From contig NZ_QTKX01000001.1 in the NCBI RefSeq assembly GCF_018424685.1, forward strand, positions 682,001 to 746,000: DNA of 64,000 nucleotides, written 5' to 3'. The notes under the pieces are model-generated. The model searched no databases. It was given only the letters and a program-made list of their open reading frames with translations, and had not been told where the DNA came from. Of the stretch, positions 55,243-64,000 are shown one piece after another. This DNA is from Mesobacillus boroniphilus (GTDB lineage Bacteria > Bacillota > Bacilli > Bacillales > Cytobacillaceae). Both the position numbers and the translations under genes were made by a program. Position 1 is the first letter of the stretch. Every line of letters begins with the position of its first letter.

Positions 55243-56331
55243 ATGAAGCTATCATTATATTTGGACGATCGTGAAACGGAAAAAATCTTTTCTTATTTAC
55301 GCTGGATATTCTTGTTGGTAGGGATTCTAGTATTCTATTTTCCCCCTCTGGCGGACAGGCTTAATTTTACCGAGGAAACTTTTCCCTTATTGCTGTCAAT
55401 AGGATTTGTCTACATGACCGTCACTCAGGTTGCTTTGCTTAAAATGTCAGCGGGAAACGAGTATTTCAATTTACTTACGAAGGCCGGCATCGTTTTCGAT
55501 TATATTGCGTTAATGTGGCTGCTTGCCTTGACAAATGGAGTCATGTCCCCGCTTTTTCCGATTGCTTATTTGGTCGTAATGCATGCGACGATTTACTGGC
55601 GGACGAAAGGGGCCATTTTGTCCTCGATTTCGTTGACAGCAGGATACTCAGCTATTTTTGCCTTACAGGCCCAATTTGATTTTAATACAACATTTGTCTT
55701 TATTTTAAATCTCGTTTTTATATGGATCATCGGTGTGTTTGGATCGTTACTCGTGATACGGGAAAGGAAGCATCTGAAACAAAAAGAAATTTTTCATGAG
55801 CTGATGTTCACGGACTATTTAACAGGCTTATACAATCATCGGCATTTCCAGGAACAGCTAAGAATTATGACATGTGAACGGCAAAATTTCTTGCTGGTTA
55901 TGGGTGATATCGATCACTTTAAACAAATTAATGACCAGTTTGGTCATTTGACTGGAGATGAAATTCTTAAAAAAATAGGAAGGATTTTTCGGGATTTGGC
56001 CGATGAATATGATGCACAGGCTTTCCGTTATGGTGGTGAAGAATTTGCTTTTCTATTGCCGGCCATCGAGGAAACCAGGCAAATTCGCTTTTTTGATGAC
56101 CTTTATGCGAGGATATCTTCTGAAAAATTCACCGAAGATTGCATCATTGTCACAATGAGCTTTGGGATTGCTGCTTCAAAAGGTGGAGCTTTGCCAGATA
56201 AACTTCTTGGCTACACAGACCAGCTTTTGTACAGCGCAAAGGCAAACGGAAAAAACCAGGCTAAATTTGAAACTGGTTATACATATTCTTTTTCGAAAGC
56301 GAAAGAAGAAATTGCCGCTTCCAGCGAATAA
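55243..56331 (+). CDS. membrane-bound GGDEF diguanylate cyclase
   Basis: 362 residues from the ATG at 55243, 7 bases after GAGGG. The ATG at 55237 is too close. Five to six membrane segments fill about residues 18-185. The GGDEF domain (about 195-345) has DYLTGLYNHRHF, DIDHFKQINDQFGHLTGDE and the catalytic RYGGEEFAFLL. The usual RxxD inhibitory site five residues before GGEEF is absent. It should make cyclic di-GMP from GTP in response to a signal sensed in the membrane. B. subtilis has no gene at this point, so this is a lineage-specific insertion between nupQ and ymfF. Confidence 0.88.
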   Translation: MKLSLYLDDRETEKIFSYLRWIFLLVGILVFYFPPLADRLNFTEETFPLLLSIGFVYMTVTQVALLKMSAGNEYFNLLTKAGIVFDYIALMWLLALTNGVMSPLFPIAYLVVMHATIYWRTKGAILSSISLTAGYSAIFALQAQFDFNTTFVFILNLVFIWIIGVFGSLLVIRERKHLKQKEIFHELMFTDYLTGLYNHRHFQEQLRIMTCERQNFLLVMGDIDHFKQINDQFGHLTGDEILKKIGRIFRDLADEYDAQAFRYGGEEFAFLLPAIEETRQIRFFDDLYARISSEKFTEDCIIVTMSFGIAASKGGALPDKLLGYTDQLLYSAKANGKNQAKFETGYTYSFSKAKEEIAASSE

Positions 56332-56355
56332 AAGCTTCCCATATGGGAAGCTTTT
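56330..56355. terminator. hairpin at the end of the GGDEF gene
   Basis: AAAAGCTTCCC-ATAT-GGGAAGCTTTT is an 11-bp perfect stem overlapping the stop codon. The T run is part of the stem, so it may terminate in both directions, though no extra U tail follows. Confidence 0.65.
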
Positions 56356-56543
56356 GCCGTATGAGCTGCCAATTCCTTGAATTAGCCTGAAGGTGAAAGG
56401 TATAGTTAGAGTATATTTATTGGAATATTAAATATAGACTTCACAACGTATACATAATAAAGAAGGGATGTTTTATTTTCATCAATGTGTGAAGAAGAAT
56501 GATTATAAGCAAGTCCTGGTGTTATAAACAAAGGAGGATTTCA

Positions 56544-57824
56544 ATGGCTGTCATTTCAGAAACGATCAAGGATATGAAAGGCTACAAGCTCCATATTGTC
56601 AAAACTGAAAAATTCAAGACGAATACTATTGTTTGGAAGATGAAGGCTCCTCTTACCAGTGAGGATGTCACAAAACGGGCACTCCTTCCTTACGTGCTGC
56701 AAAGCAGCTCCAAGGCTTACCCTTCCACTTCGAAGTTTCGTTCCTATCTTGATGAGCTTTACGGTGCTAATTTATATGTAGATGTTTCGAAAAAGGGAGA
56801 ATATCAGGTCCTCAGTTTTTCATTGGAAATCGCAAATGAAAAATTTTTAAGCGATCATGACCCTTTACTGAAAAAAGGAATGCAATTTATGGCAGAGATT
56901 TTGGTGAATCCTCTGGCAGAGAATGAAGCTTTTGAAAAAGAGACTGTCGAAAAGGAAAAACGCACATTAAAACAGCGGATCCAGGCGGTCTATGATGATA
57001 AGATGCGATATTCCAATTTCAGGCTTGTCCAGGAAATGTGCAAGGATGAACCCTATGCACTCCATGTCAATGGCGAGATTGAGGATATTCCGCAAATCGA
57101 TGAGAAGAATCTCTATGAGTACTATAAAAAAGCCTTTGCAGAAGATGAGCTTGACTTGTTCATTATCGGAGATGTGGAAGAGGCAGAAGTCCAGTCGATT
57201 GCCCAAGATCTCCTGCAATTTGACCAGCGCACGCCAAAACTTATTGAGGCTGCTCCCAGGGATGCTCATGTCGAAGAGAAAACCGTCAAAGATCATGAGG
57301 ATGTCAAACAAGGTAAGTTAAATATAGGGTACAGAACAAATGTACTGTATGGTGATAAGGATTATTATGCACTGCAGGTCTTCAATGGGATTTTCGGAGG
57401 TTTTTCACATTCCAAGCTATTTTTGAATGTCCGGGAGAAAAATAGCCTTGCCTACTATGTTGCAAGCCGTCTTGAAAGCCACAAAGGGTTGATGATGGTA
57501 ATGTCCGGCATTGAATTCGAAAATTTCGAACTGGCTGTAAAAATAATTCGTGAACAAATGGAAGCGATGCAAGCTGGCGATTTTACCGATCAGGAAATCG
57601 ATCAGACAAAAGCTGTTATTGAAAACCAAATGCTTGAAACAATGGATACAGCAAGAGGGATGGTCGAGGTCCTATATCATAATGTGGTTTCAAGACAAAA
57701 TGTCAGCCTCGATGACTGGCTTGAGGGCATGAGCAAAACCACAAAAAAAGAAATCGTTGATGTGGCCAAAAAGGTTCAGCTTGATACGGTCTACTTCTTA
57801 ACTGGATTGGAGGCGGACAAATAA
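56544..57824 (+). CDS. ymfF: YmfF, M16-family peptidase-like protein without zinc motif
   Basis: 426 residues from the ATG at 56544 after AAAGGAGG. The M16 fold is recognisable by YLDELYGANLYVDVSKKGEY and the C-terminal GIFGGFSHSKLFLNVREKNS. The HxxEH zinc motif is absent from the expected N-terminal position (KRALLPYVLQSSSKAYPS). It probably acts as the non-catalytic partner of the zinc-bearing YmfH, whose gene overlaps it by one base, like the alpha/beta pair of processing peptidases. Confidence 0.9.
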   Translation: MAVISETIKDMKGYKLHIVKTEKFKTNTIVWKMKAPLTSEDVTKRALLPYVLQSSSKAYPSTSKFRSYLDELYGANLYVDVSKKGEYQVLSFSLEIANEKFLSDHDPLLKKGMQFMAEILVNPLAENEAFEKETVEKEKRTLKQRIQAVYDDKMRYSNFRLVQEMCKDEPYALHVNGEIEDIPQIDEKNLYEYYKKAFAEDELDLFIIGDVEEAEVQSIAQDLLQFDQRTPKLIEAAPRDAHVEEKTVKDHEDVKQGKLNIGYRTNVLYGDKDYYALQVFNGIFGGFSHSKLFLNVREKNSLAYYVASRLESHKGLMMVMSGIEFENFELAVKIIREQMEAMQAGDFTDQEIDQTKAVIENQMLETMDTARGMVEVLYHNVVSRQNVSLDDWLEGMSKTTKKEIVDVAKKVQLDTVYFLTGLEADK

Positions 57825-59119
57825 TGGAGAAGATCACTTTTGAACAGCTTCAGGAAGAAATGTACTACGAAAAGCTGAATAATGGGCTCGATGTATACAT
57901 TCTTCCAAAAAAAGGCTTCAATAAAACATATGCTACGTTTACAACGAAATACGGGTCGATCGATAATCACTTCCTTCCACCGGGAAAGGATGAATATGTG
58001 AAGGTACCCGACGGCATCGCCCATTTCCTTGAGCATAAATTGTTTGAAAAGGAAGATGGGGACGTGTTCCAGCAGTTCAGCAAGCAGGGTGCTTCTGCGA
58101 ACGCATTCACATCTTTCACTAGGACAGCTTATTTGTTCTCCAGTACATCTAATGTAGACAAAAACCTGGAAACACTGATCGACTTCGTTCAGGAACCGTA
58201 TTTTACCGAGAAAACAGTTGAAAAGGAAAAGGGAATCATCGGGCAGGAGATCACCATGTACGATGACAATCCTGATTGGAGACTGTATTTTGGCCTGATA
58301 CAGAATATGTATAAGAACCACCCGGTAAGCATAGATATCGCGGGTACAATCGAGTCGATTTCTCATATTACGAAAGATATGCTGTATGAGTGCTATGAAA
58401 CCTTTTACCATCCAAGCAATATGTTATTCTTCGTAGTTGGTCCAGTTAATCCTGAAGAAATCATGGGCTTGATAAAAGATAACCAGGGGAAGAAGGAATA
58501 CAAAAACAAACCTGAAATCAAGCGGATATTTGAAGAGGAACAGGCTGGAGTAGCTGAAAAGAAACAGGTCCTTAAAATGAATGTCCAGACGTCCAAGTGC
58601 CTTTTTGGAATCAAGGCGGCTGACCCAACTGAGTCGGGCAAAGAATTGTTGAAAAAAGAGCTGTCTATCAATGTAATGCTTGATATTCTCTTTGGTAAAA
58701 GTTCTGAGAACTACACCGAGTTATATGGCTCGGGGCTAATCGATGATACATTTTCTTATGATTATACCGAAGAACAGGGCTTTGGGTTTGCTATGGTTGG
58801 CGGAGATACGAATGAGCCTGATGAACTCGCCAGCAAGCTTGAAGCAATGCTAATGGATGCAAAAGCGGGCAAAGGATTGACAGATGACAATCTTGAAAGG
58901 ACGAAAAAGAAAAAAATAGGAGCCTTCCTCAGGGCTGTTAATTCACCGGAATATATAGCTAATCAGTTTACACGCTACGCATTTAACGATATGGATTTAT
59001 TTGATGTTGTTCCGGTACTTGAAAGCCTTAAGCTAGACGATCTCAAGCAGGCAGCAAATAAGTTGATTGCCGAAGAACGGTTCACAGTTTGCCAGGTGAT
59101 CCCAAAGGATAAGCAATAA
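57824..59119 (+). CDS. ymfH: YmfH, M16-family zinc peptidase
   Basis: 431 residues. The zinc motif HFLEH lies near residue 66 in GIAHFLEHKLFEKEDGD, and the distal Glu is in GIIGQEITMYDDNPDW. The second half is the M16 C-terminal domain. Start and ymfF stop share one base (TAATG). YmfF and YmfH are likely to form one heteromeric protease. Its cellular substrate is not established. Confidence 0.92.
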   Translation: MEKITFEQLQEEMYYEKLNNGLDVYILPKKGFNKTYATFTTKYGSIDNHFLPPGKDEYVKVPDGIAHFLEHKLFEKEDGDVFQQFSKQGASANAFTSFTRTAYLFSSTSNVDKNLETLIDFVQEPYFTEKTVEKEKGIIGQEITMYDDNPDWRLYFGLIQNMYKNHPVSIDIAGTIESISHITKDMLYECYETFYHPSNMLFFVVGPVNPEEIMGLIKDNQGKKEYKNKPEIKRIFEEEQAGVAEKKQVLKMNVQTSKCLFGIKAADPTESGKELLKKELSINVMLDILFGKSSENYTELYGSGLIDDTFSYDYTEEQGFGFAMVGGDTNEPDELASKLEAMLMDAKAGKGLTDDNLERTKKKKIGAFLRAVNSPEYIANQFTRYAFNDMDLFDVVPVLESLKLDDLKQAANKLIAEERFTVCQVIPKDKQ

Positions 59120-59137
59120 CGCACCTCCTTTTAATGT

Positions 59138-59167
59138 ATGCGCCGGTACTTGCCGGCGCATTATTTG
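59138..59167 (+). terminator. possible terminator after ymfH
   Basis: ATGCGCCGG (59138-59146) pairs with CCGGCGCAT (59153-59161), followed only by TATTTG. The stem is strong and the U tract weak, so read-through into ymfI is plausible. Confidence 0.65.
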
Positions 59168-59195
59168 ATGAAGGTTATTGGAGAGGATAAAAACC

Positions 59196-59918
59196 ATGAA
59201 AAAATTTGCGCTCGTAACTGGAGCGAGTGGAGCAATAGGTAAGGCGATTTCCATGAAGCTTGCATCAGCAGGTTATTCGCTATATTTGCACTTTAACCAG
59301 AACGAAAAAGGAATAGAAGAAGTTGTCCGGCAAATTGGCCAGTTTGGTGGTGAATATATACCGATCAAGGCAAACCTGGCATCTAAGTCAGGTTACATGG
59401 AATTGGCCGCAAATATCTTTTCTCTTGATGCAATTGTACATAATGCAGGCAATGCCTTATATGGTCTTCTTGAGGATTTAGAGGAAGTGGATGCAGAGGA
59501 ACTCATACAGATTCACATTACGTCCCCCTTGATGCTTACGAAAAAGCTTATTCCTAAATTACGGCAAAAAGAAAGAGGGAGTATTGTGATAGTGTCATCG
59601 ATCTGGGGACAGACAGGCGCATCATATGAAGTAGCCTATTCGACTGTGAAAGGCGCTCAAATAGCCTTCGCTAAAGCACTGAGCAAAGAGTTGGCAATTT
59701 CCAATATAAGGGTGAACGCCGTAGCGCCAGGTGCCATTCAAACCCCCATGGTTGAAGGTTTTTCCCAGGAGGAAATCGAGACCATCGCCGAAGATATTCC
59801 ATCAGGCCGTCTGGGAACAGCTGAAGAAGTAGCAAATGGTGTGGAGTTCCTATTATCTGAAAAATCCTCCTATATAACCGGACAGGTACTGGCGGTGAAT
59901 GGTGGCTGGTTAACTTGA
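59196..59918 (+). CDS. ymfI: YmfI, short-chain dehydrogenase/reductase
   Basis: 240 residues from the ATG at 59196, after GGAGAGG at 9 bases. Classical SDR features are visible: the cofactor motif ALVTGASGAIGKAI, VHNAGNALYG, the catalytic Ser in IVIVSSIWGQ, and the YSTVK Tyr-Lys pair. It ends ITGQVLAVNGGWLT, as in FabG-like reductases. The substrate is unknown. Synteny with ymfH and ymfJ supports the name. Confidence 0.9.
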   Translation: MKKFALVTGASGAIGKAISMKLASAGYSLYLHFNQNEKGIEEVVRQIGQFGGEYIPIKANLASKSGYMELAANIFSLDAIVHNAGNALYGLLEDLEEVDAEELIQIHITSPLMLTKKLIPKLRQKERGSIVIVSSIWGQTGASYEVAYSTVKGAQIAFAKALSKELAISNIRVNAVAPGAIQTPMVEGFSQEEIETIAEDIPSGRLGTAEEVANGVEFLLSEKSSYITGQVLAVNGGWLT

Positions 59919-60019
59919 TGTACATGTGACAATTTTTCAAAACATGTACTGAAATGAATAATAATCTTCATACGTATGCAAAATAACCTTGTACTATTTT
60001 AGACAAGGAGGTTGTCAAT

Positions 60020-60280
60020 ATGTCTGTATTGGATAATTGGAATCAGTGGAAGGATTTCTTGGGAGACCGCCTTCATCAGGCGCAGGACCAGGGAATGAAT
60101 AAAGAAGTAATGGGAGACCTTGCCTACCAAATCGGGGACTATCTTGCTAAGAATGTCGATCCTAAAAATGAGCAGGAAAGAGTCCTTGCAGATCTTTGGT
60201 CAGTTGCAAGCCCTGACGAACAGCATGCCATCGCAACAATGATGGTTAAACTCGTTCAAAACAACGGCGCTAATCAATAA
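60020..60280 (+). CDS. ymfJ: YmfJ, DUF3243 family protein
   Basis: 86 residues. It starts MSVLDNWNQWKDFLGDRLHQ and contains VDPKNEQERVLADLWSVA, the DUF3243 hallmark. It is all-helical, soluble and of unknown function. AGGAGG precedes the ATG. It has its own terminator, so it may be a single-gene unit. Confidence 0.9.
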   Translation: MSVLDNWNQWKDFLGDRLHQAQDQGMNKEVMGDLAYQIGDYLAKNVDPKNEQERVLADLWSVASPDEQHAIATMMVKLVQNNGANQ

Positions 60281-60289
60281 GTAAGTTTT

Positions 60290-60321
60290 GAGAGGGGACT
60301 TCCAGATTCCTCTCTTTTTTT
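60290..60321 (+). terminator. intrinsic terminator after ymfJ
   Basis: GAGAGG (60290-60295) pairs with CCTCTC (60309-60314), extended by wobble pairs, followed by seven T. Confidence 0.85.
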
Positions 60322-60485
60322 ATTGTCCCTTCCTTGAAATAGACACATAAACACGGCTTTTTTTACTTTTAACTTCTGGCTTGTTTTTCCTTTCATCTTC
60401 CTTGAAAATCATATAATATAGTAGCTAGATATTTGATGTCAAAATGTGTCGCAATCAAGTGACCTTATAGCAGAGGAGGAGAACG

Positions 60486-61277
60486 ATGGAAAAGAAAGAA
60501 TGGTACTTGGAATATGAAATTGTGATTAACCGTCCAGGACTGCTAGGTGATATATCCTCTTTGCTTGGTATGCTGTCAATCAATATTGTTACGATCAATG
60601 GAGTCGATGAAGGTAGGCGTGGTCTGTTGATCCTTGCGAAAGATGATGACCAAATTGAGAGATTAGAGTCAATTTTGAATACAATGGATACAATAAGGGT
60701 AATTAAAATCCGTGAACCTAAGCTTCGTGACCGGATGGCGGTCAGACACGGCAGGTACATACAGCGTGATGCAGATGATAAAAAAACATTCCGGTTTGTG
60801 AGGGATGAGCTTGGACTACTTGTAGATTTTATGGCAGAATTGTTTAAGCAGGAGGGGCACAAGCTGATCGGGATCCGCGGGATGCCGCGAGTTGGCAAGA
60901 CAGAATCAGTCGTGGCTTCAAGTGTTTGTGCAAATAAACGCTGGCTGTTTGTTTCTTCAACATTATTGAAACAGACAATCCGTAACCAATTGATCGAAGA
61001 TGAATACAACGCTGAAAATCTATTTATAATTGACGGGATCGTTTCCACAAGGAGGGCAAATGAAAAGCACTGGCAGCTTGTCAGGGAAATCATGCGCCTG
61101 CCTGCGGTGAAAGTTGTTGAACATCCAGATATTTTTGTCCAAAACACAGAATATACAATGGATGATTTTGATTATATTATCGAACTGCGTAATAATCCTG
61201 ATGAAGAAATCGTTTATGACATGGTTCAGAAGAATCACATGTTCACCGATTCTGATTTTGGAGGATTTGATTTTTAA
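60486..61277 (+). CDS. ymfK: YmfK, DUF3388 family protein with ACT-like and P-loop-like regions
   Basis: 263 residues. The first 75 residues resemble an ACT domain (EYEIVINRPGLLGDISSLLG). The rest is the DUF3388 region, with a degenerate P-loop GIRGMPRVGKTESVV near residue 135 and LFIIDGIVSTRR as a possible Walker B. The function is unknown. It precedes rodZ by 20 bases, as in B. subtilis. Confidence 0.88.
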   Translation: MEKKEWYLEYEIVINRPGLLGDISSLLGMLSINIVTINGVDEGRRGLLILAKDDDQIERLESILNTMDTIRVIKIREPKLRDRMAVRHGRYIQRDADDKKTFRFVRDELGLLVDFMAELFKQEGHKLIGIRGMPRVGKTESVVASSVCANKRWLFVSSTLLKQTIRNQLIEDEYNAENLFIIDGIVSTRRANEKHWQLVREIMRLPAVKVVEHPDIFVQNTEYTMDDFDYIIELRNNPDEEIVYDMVQKNHMFTDSDFGGFDF

Positions 61278-61297
61278 CAGTATTGGAAGGTGTTATC

Positions 61298-62179
61298 GTG
61301 ACTGAGTTAGGAAATTTATTAAAGGAAGCACGTGAAGCTAAGGGCCTCAGCCTGGACGAACTGCAGTCCATCACGAAAATACAGAAGCGCTACCTTCTTG
61401 GTATTGAAGAGGGCAATTACTCTATGATGCCAGGTAAGTTTTATGTCCGCGCATTCATTAAACAATATGCTGAAGCTGTTAGTCTTGATCCAGAACAGCT
61501 TTTTGAGCAGCACAAAAACGAAATCCCATCTACATACAACGAAGAGCTGCCTGAGCAGCTTTCCCGTGTCCAGTCGAGGAAAAGTATCTCTCCTGACACT
61601 TCTAAAGTCTTGGATATACTTCCTAAAATTTTGATTGGTGTTTTCATTATTGCTTCTATTGCCCTGGTTTGGTATCTAATTGTCAAGAGTGCCGGCGATG
61701 AAACTGAACAGCCTGCAAATACTGATAAAGGGCAAACAAGCTTTGAAGAGACTGAAGAGTTTGCAGATGATAGTGGTGAAGAGGATACAGGCGAGGAAGA
61801 AGATGCTGCTGAAGAGGAACCGGCTGAAGAAGAAGCCGAGCCTGAAACTCCTGCACAGGAGCTTACAGTTTCCTCCAATAGCGGCAGCAACACGGTATAT
61901 GAACTCAAGAATGCGGATCAATTTGTCATTAAGATTGTATCACTAGGACAGACATGGGTTGGTCTTTCAAATGGCTCAGGAAAATCCATATTTCAGGAAA
62001 CCCTTGTTAAAGGGGAGAATGAAAGCCGCACTGAGGACTTATCAAACGAGACCCAGGCAGTAATAAATATTGGACGGGCACCTGATACCGAAATCTATGT
62101 AAATGACCAAAAGCTTGAATATGCAGTACCGCCCGAAGAAGATATGACCCAAGTGATTACGATTAAGTTTGTTAAATAA
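61298..62179 (+). CDS. rodZ: RodZ (YmfM), cell-shape protein
   Basis: 293 residues from the GTG at 61298 after GGAAGGTG. The N-terminal helix-turn-helix (LLKEAREAKGLSLDELQSIT) binds MreB in the family. A single membrane segment (ILIGVFIIASIALVWYLIV) lies near residue 115. A Glu-rich linker (about 138-185) leads to the extracellular DUF4115 domain (about 195-293). It connects MreB filaments to the cell-wall elongation machinery. pgsA follows. Confidence 0.93.
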   Translation: MTELGNLLKEAREAKGLSLDELQSITKIQKRYLLGIEEGNYSMMPGKFYVRAFIKQYAEAVSLDPEQLFEQHKNEIPSTYNEELPEQLSRVQSRKSISPDTSKVLDILPKILIGVFIIASIALVWYLIVKSAGDETEQPANTDKGQTSFEETEEFADDSGEEDTGEEEDAAEEEPAEEEAEPETPAQELTVSSNSGSNTVYELKNADQFVIKIVSLGQTWVGLSNGSGKSIFQETLVKGENESRTEDLSNETQAVINIGRAPDTEIYVNDQKLEYAVPPEEDMTQVITIKFVK

Positions 62180-62202
62180 GTCTAAGAAAGAATTGCTAAA
62201 AT

Positions 62203-62230
62203 GCCCGTATGGACTTTTGTTTATACGGGC
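62203..62230. terminator. hairpin after rodZ without a U tail
   Basis: GCCCGTAT (62203-62210) pairs with ATACGGGC (62223-62230) around a T-rich loop. No U tract follows, so termination would be weak. Confidence 0.5.
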
Positions 62231-62332
62231 TAAAATTATAAAAGGCATATTTAATGATGATTTTCACATATTGGATATAATGAAAGAAGTCAGATTAATG
62301 GCTTTGTAATTTTTCATCTGGAGGAAAAGTAT

Positions 62333-62911
62333 ATGAACTTGCCAAATAAAATTACGGTTTCACGAATATTATTGATTCCGTTATTCATGATCATTATGAT
62401 TGTCCCATTTTCATGGGGGGAAATCGCCTTACTTGGTACAACCATGCCGGTCACTCATTTTGTGGGAGCGCTAATATATATTTTTGCGTCTGTGACAGAC
62501 TGGGTTGACGGTTATCTGGCACGAAAGCACAATTTAGTTACGAATCTTGGGAAGTTCCTCGATCCGCTTGCGGATAAACTGCTTGTCTCTTCTGCGCTGA
62601 TTGTGTTGGTTGAACTGGGGTATGCCCCTGCGTGGATCGTCATTATTATTATCAGCCGGGAGTTTGCTGTGACAGGACTTCGTTTACTGCTTGCAGGCGG
62701 TGGTGAGGTAGTTGCAGCAAAAATGCCTGGCAAAATTAAAATGTGGGCACAAACAGTGGCGATTTCCGCCCTGTTGCTGCACAATATCATTTTTGAAGCA
62801 TTCTCGATCCCGTTTGCAGATATTGCATTATGGGTGGCGATGTTCTTTACAATCTGGTCTGGATGGGATTACTTCGCTAAAAACAAGCAAGTGTTCAGTA
62901 ATTCCAAATAA
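62333..62911 (+). CDS. pgsA: phosphatidylglycerophosphate synthase
   Basis: 192 residues with about four to five membrane segments. The CDP-alcohol phosphotransferase motif is complete: DWVDGYLARKHN then GKFLDPLADK. It joins CDP-diacylglycerol, made by CdsA, to glycerol 3-phosphate as the first step to phosphatidylglycerol and cardiolipin. TATAAT at 62276 upstream lacks a clear -35. cinA follows 24 bases later. Confidence 0.96.
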   Translation: MNLPNKITVSRILLIPLFMIIMIVPFSWGEIALLGTTMPVTHFVGALIYIFASVTDWVDGYLARKHNLVTNLGKFLDPLADKLLVSSALIVLVELGYAPAWIVIIIISREFAVTGLRLLLAGGGEVVAAKMPGKIKMWAQTVAISALLLHNIIFEAFSIPFADIALWVAMFFTIWSGWDYFAKNKQVFSNSK

Positions 62912-62935
62912 TTGATTTTGTCAGGGGGACAAGAA

Positions 62936-64000
62936 ATGAATGCCGAAATCATTGCTGTGGGATCTGAATTGCTCCTTGGGCAAATCGTCAATACAAACGC
63001 CAGATTCCTTTCCCGGCAGCTTGCCGACCTGGGAATCAATGTTTTCTATCATACGGTCGTCGGGGATAATCCTGATAGGTTAAAGAACGCTATGGGAATT
63101 GCCCGGGAACGTGCAGAACTGATTATTTTCACGGGCGGATTGGGTCCGACTAAAGATGACCTGACAAAAGATACAATTGCTGCGCAGCTTGGAAAGCAGC
63201 TTGTTCTTGATGAAGAAGCGATGACGTCCATCGAATTGTATTTTGAAAAAACGAACAGGGTAATGACTGAGAATAACAGGAAGCAGGCACTGGTGATTGA
63301 GGGCTCAACTGTTCTGAAAAATGATCATGGCATGGCCCCGGGTATGTTCCTGGCAACTGCCGACAACAAGTACATGCTTCTGCCGGGACCTCCTTCTGAG
63401 ATGGAGCCAATGTTCTTGAAATACGGCCAGGCGGCTATTTCAGGCATGTCCGGTAATCAGGCAAAAATTGAATCGAGAGTCTTGCGTTTTTTCGGAATCG
63501 GCGAGGCGGCCCTTGAAACGAAAATTGAAGATTTGATTGACCAGCAAAGCAATCCAACCATCGCCCCACTTGCTGGTGATGGGGAAGTTACACTAAGGCT
63601 TACAGCCAGGGACGATGACAATGGTACTGCTCAAGCATTGATTGATAAAGTGGAAGCGGAAATCATGGACAGAGTCGGTGAGTATTTTTATGGTTATGAC
63701 GAAACCTCTTTAATGCTGGAACTTTCGAAACTATTGAAAATCAAAAACTTGACCCTATCAGCTGCTGAAAGCTTGACAGGCGGAATGTTCCAGCAGGAAT
63801 TGACTTCTGTCTCCGGTGCTAGCAGCCTTTTCAAAGGCGGCTTAGTTTGTTACTCGAATGAAGCCAAGATAGGACTTGTTAAGGTGAATCCGGAAACAAT
63901 TGAGAAGTATGGGGCTGTAAGCGGTGAATGTGCGGAAGAGCTGGCAATGAATGCTGCAGCGCTTACCAACTCTGATATCGGCATCAGCTTTAGCGGAGTG
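62936..64000 (+). CDS. cinA: CinA, competence/damage-inducible protein, 3'-truncated by window edge
   Basis: 355 codons are visible from the ATG at 62936, preceded by AGGGGG at 9-10 bases. The frame runs off the window end, and the family is about 416 residues. The N-terminal MoCF-like domain has [33 protein letters not shown] and [13 protein letters not shown]. The C-terminal amidase domain begins near residue 270 ([16 protein letters not shown]), with nicotinamide-nucleotide amidase features. In bacilli cinA precedes recA and is induced in competence. Confidence 0.95.
   Translation, partial: MNAEIIAVGSELLLGQIVNTNARFLSRQLADLGINVFYHTVVGDNPDRLKNAMGIARERAELIIFTGGLGPTKDDLTKDTIAAQLGKQLVLDEEAMTSIELYFEKTNRVMTENNRKQALVIEGSTVLKNDHGMAPGMFLATADNKYMLLPGPPSEMEPMFLKYGQAAISGMSGNQAKIESRVLRFFGIGEAALETKIEDLIDQQSNPTIAPLAGDGEVTLRLTARDDDNGTAQALIDKVEAEIMDRVGEYFYGYDETSLMLELSKLLKIKNLTLSAAESLTGGMFQQELTSVSGASSLFKGGLVCYSNEAKIGLVKVNPETIEKYGAVSGECAEELAMNAAALTNSDIGISFSGV

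Noticed and set aside
59935..60019. CATACGTA before ymfJ as a sporulation sigma -10
   Set aside because: No -35 at a suitable distance was found. TGAATA lies only 8 bases away.

Overview
The window reads as the chromosome of a flagellated, endospore-forming Bacillaceae species. Almost every gene has a clear Bacillus subtilis counterpart, and the order follows the B. subtilis segment from flhG to cinA. Protein lengths, AGGAGG-type ribosome binding sites, frequent TTG/GTG starts and U-tailed hairpin terminators all fit a low-to-medium GC Firmicute. I cannot assign a species. The genus could be close to Mesobacillus or Bacillus sensu lato, but that is inference. Nearly all genes lie on the + strand.

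Layout. (1) 1-8.66 kb: the end of the fla/che operon (flhG, cheB, cheA, cheW, cheC, cheD, sigD). A FapA/DUF342 gene, a small Gln-rich gene and an SwrB-like gene follow. (2) 8.66-12.0 kb: rpsB, tsf, pyrH, frr (translation and UMP kinase). (3) 12.06-12.36 kb: a GC-rich nested-hairpin repeat. (4) 12.7-18.7 kb: uppS, cdsA, dxr, rasP, proS (isoprenoid and lipid precursors, intramembrane protease, prolyl-tRNA synthetase). (5) 19.0-23.4 kb: polC. (6) 23.4-31.5 kb: rimP, nusA, rnpM, rplGA, infB, ylxP, rbfA, truB, ribC, rpsO. (7) 31.7-37.5 kb: pnp, a degenerate deacetylase ylxY, the M16 peptidase mlpA, a striking 52-bp tandem array, and ymxH. (8) 37.6-43.1 kb: spoVFA-spoVFB (dipicolinate synthase), then asd-dapG-dapA. 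These are the aspartate-pathway steps that make the dihydrodipicolinate-related precursor SpoVF oxidises. (9) 43.4-49.0 kb: rnjB (RNase J2), tepA with a forespore sigma-G-like promoter, ylzJ, spoIIIE. (10) 49.3-55.0 kb: a GntR regulator and a BMP-type nucleoside ABC transporter (nupNOPQ-like), with an operator palindrome and two cre-like sites. (11) 55.2-64 kb: a membrane diguanylate cyclase, ymfF-ymfH, ymfI, ymfJ, ymfK, rodZ, pgsA, and the start of cinA.

The coding content is ordinary core genome. The unusual material lies between operons. There is an array of nine full 52-bp units plus a partial one, each unit flanked by TTGACAG/CTGTCAA arms. A second, short array near 43.2 kb shares the 52-bp spacing but not the sequence. 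Four copies of a GC-rich hairpin repeat carry further hairpins inserted at different positions. A different nested-hairpin element follows frr. No CRISPR array, prophage, insertion sequence, rRNA or tRNA gene was seen.
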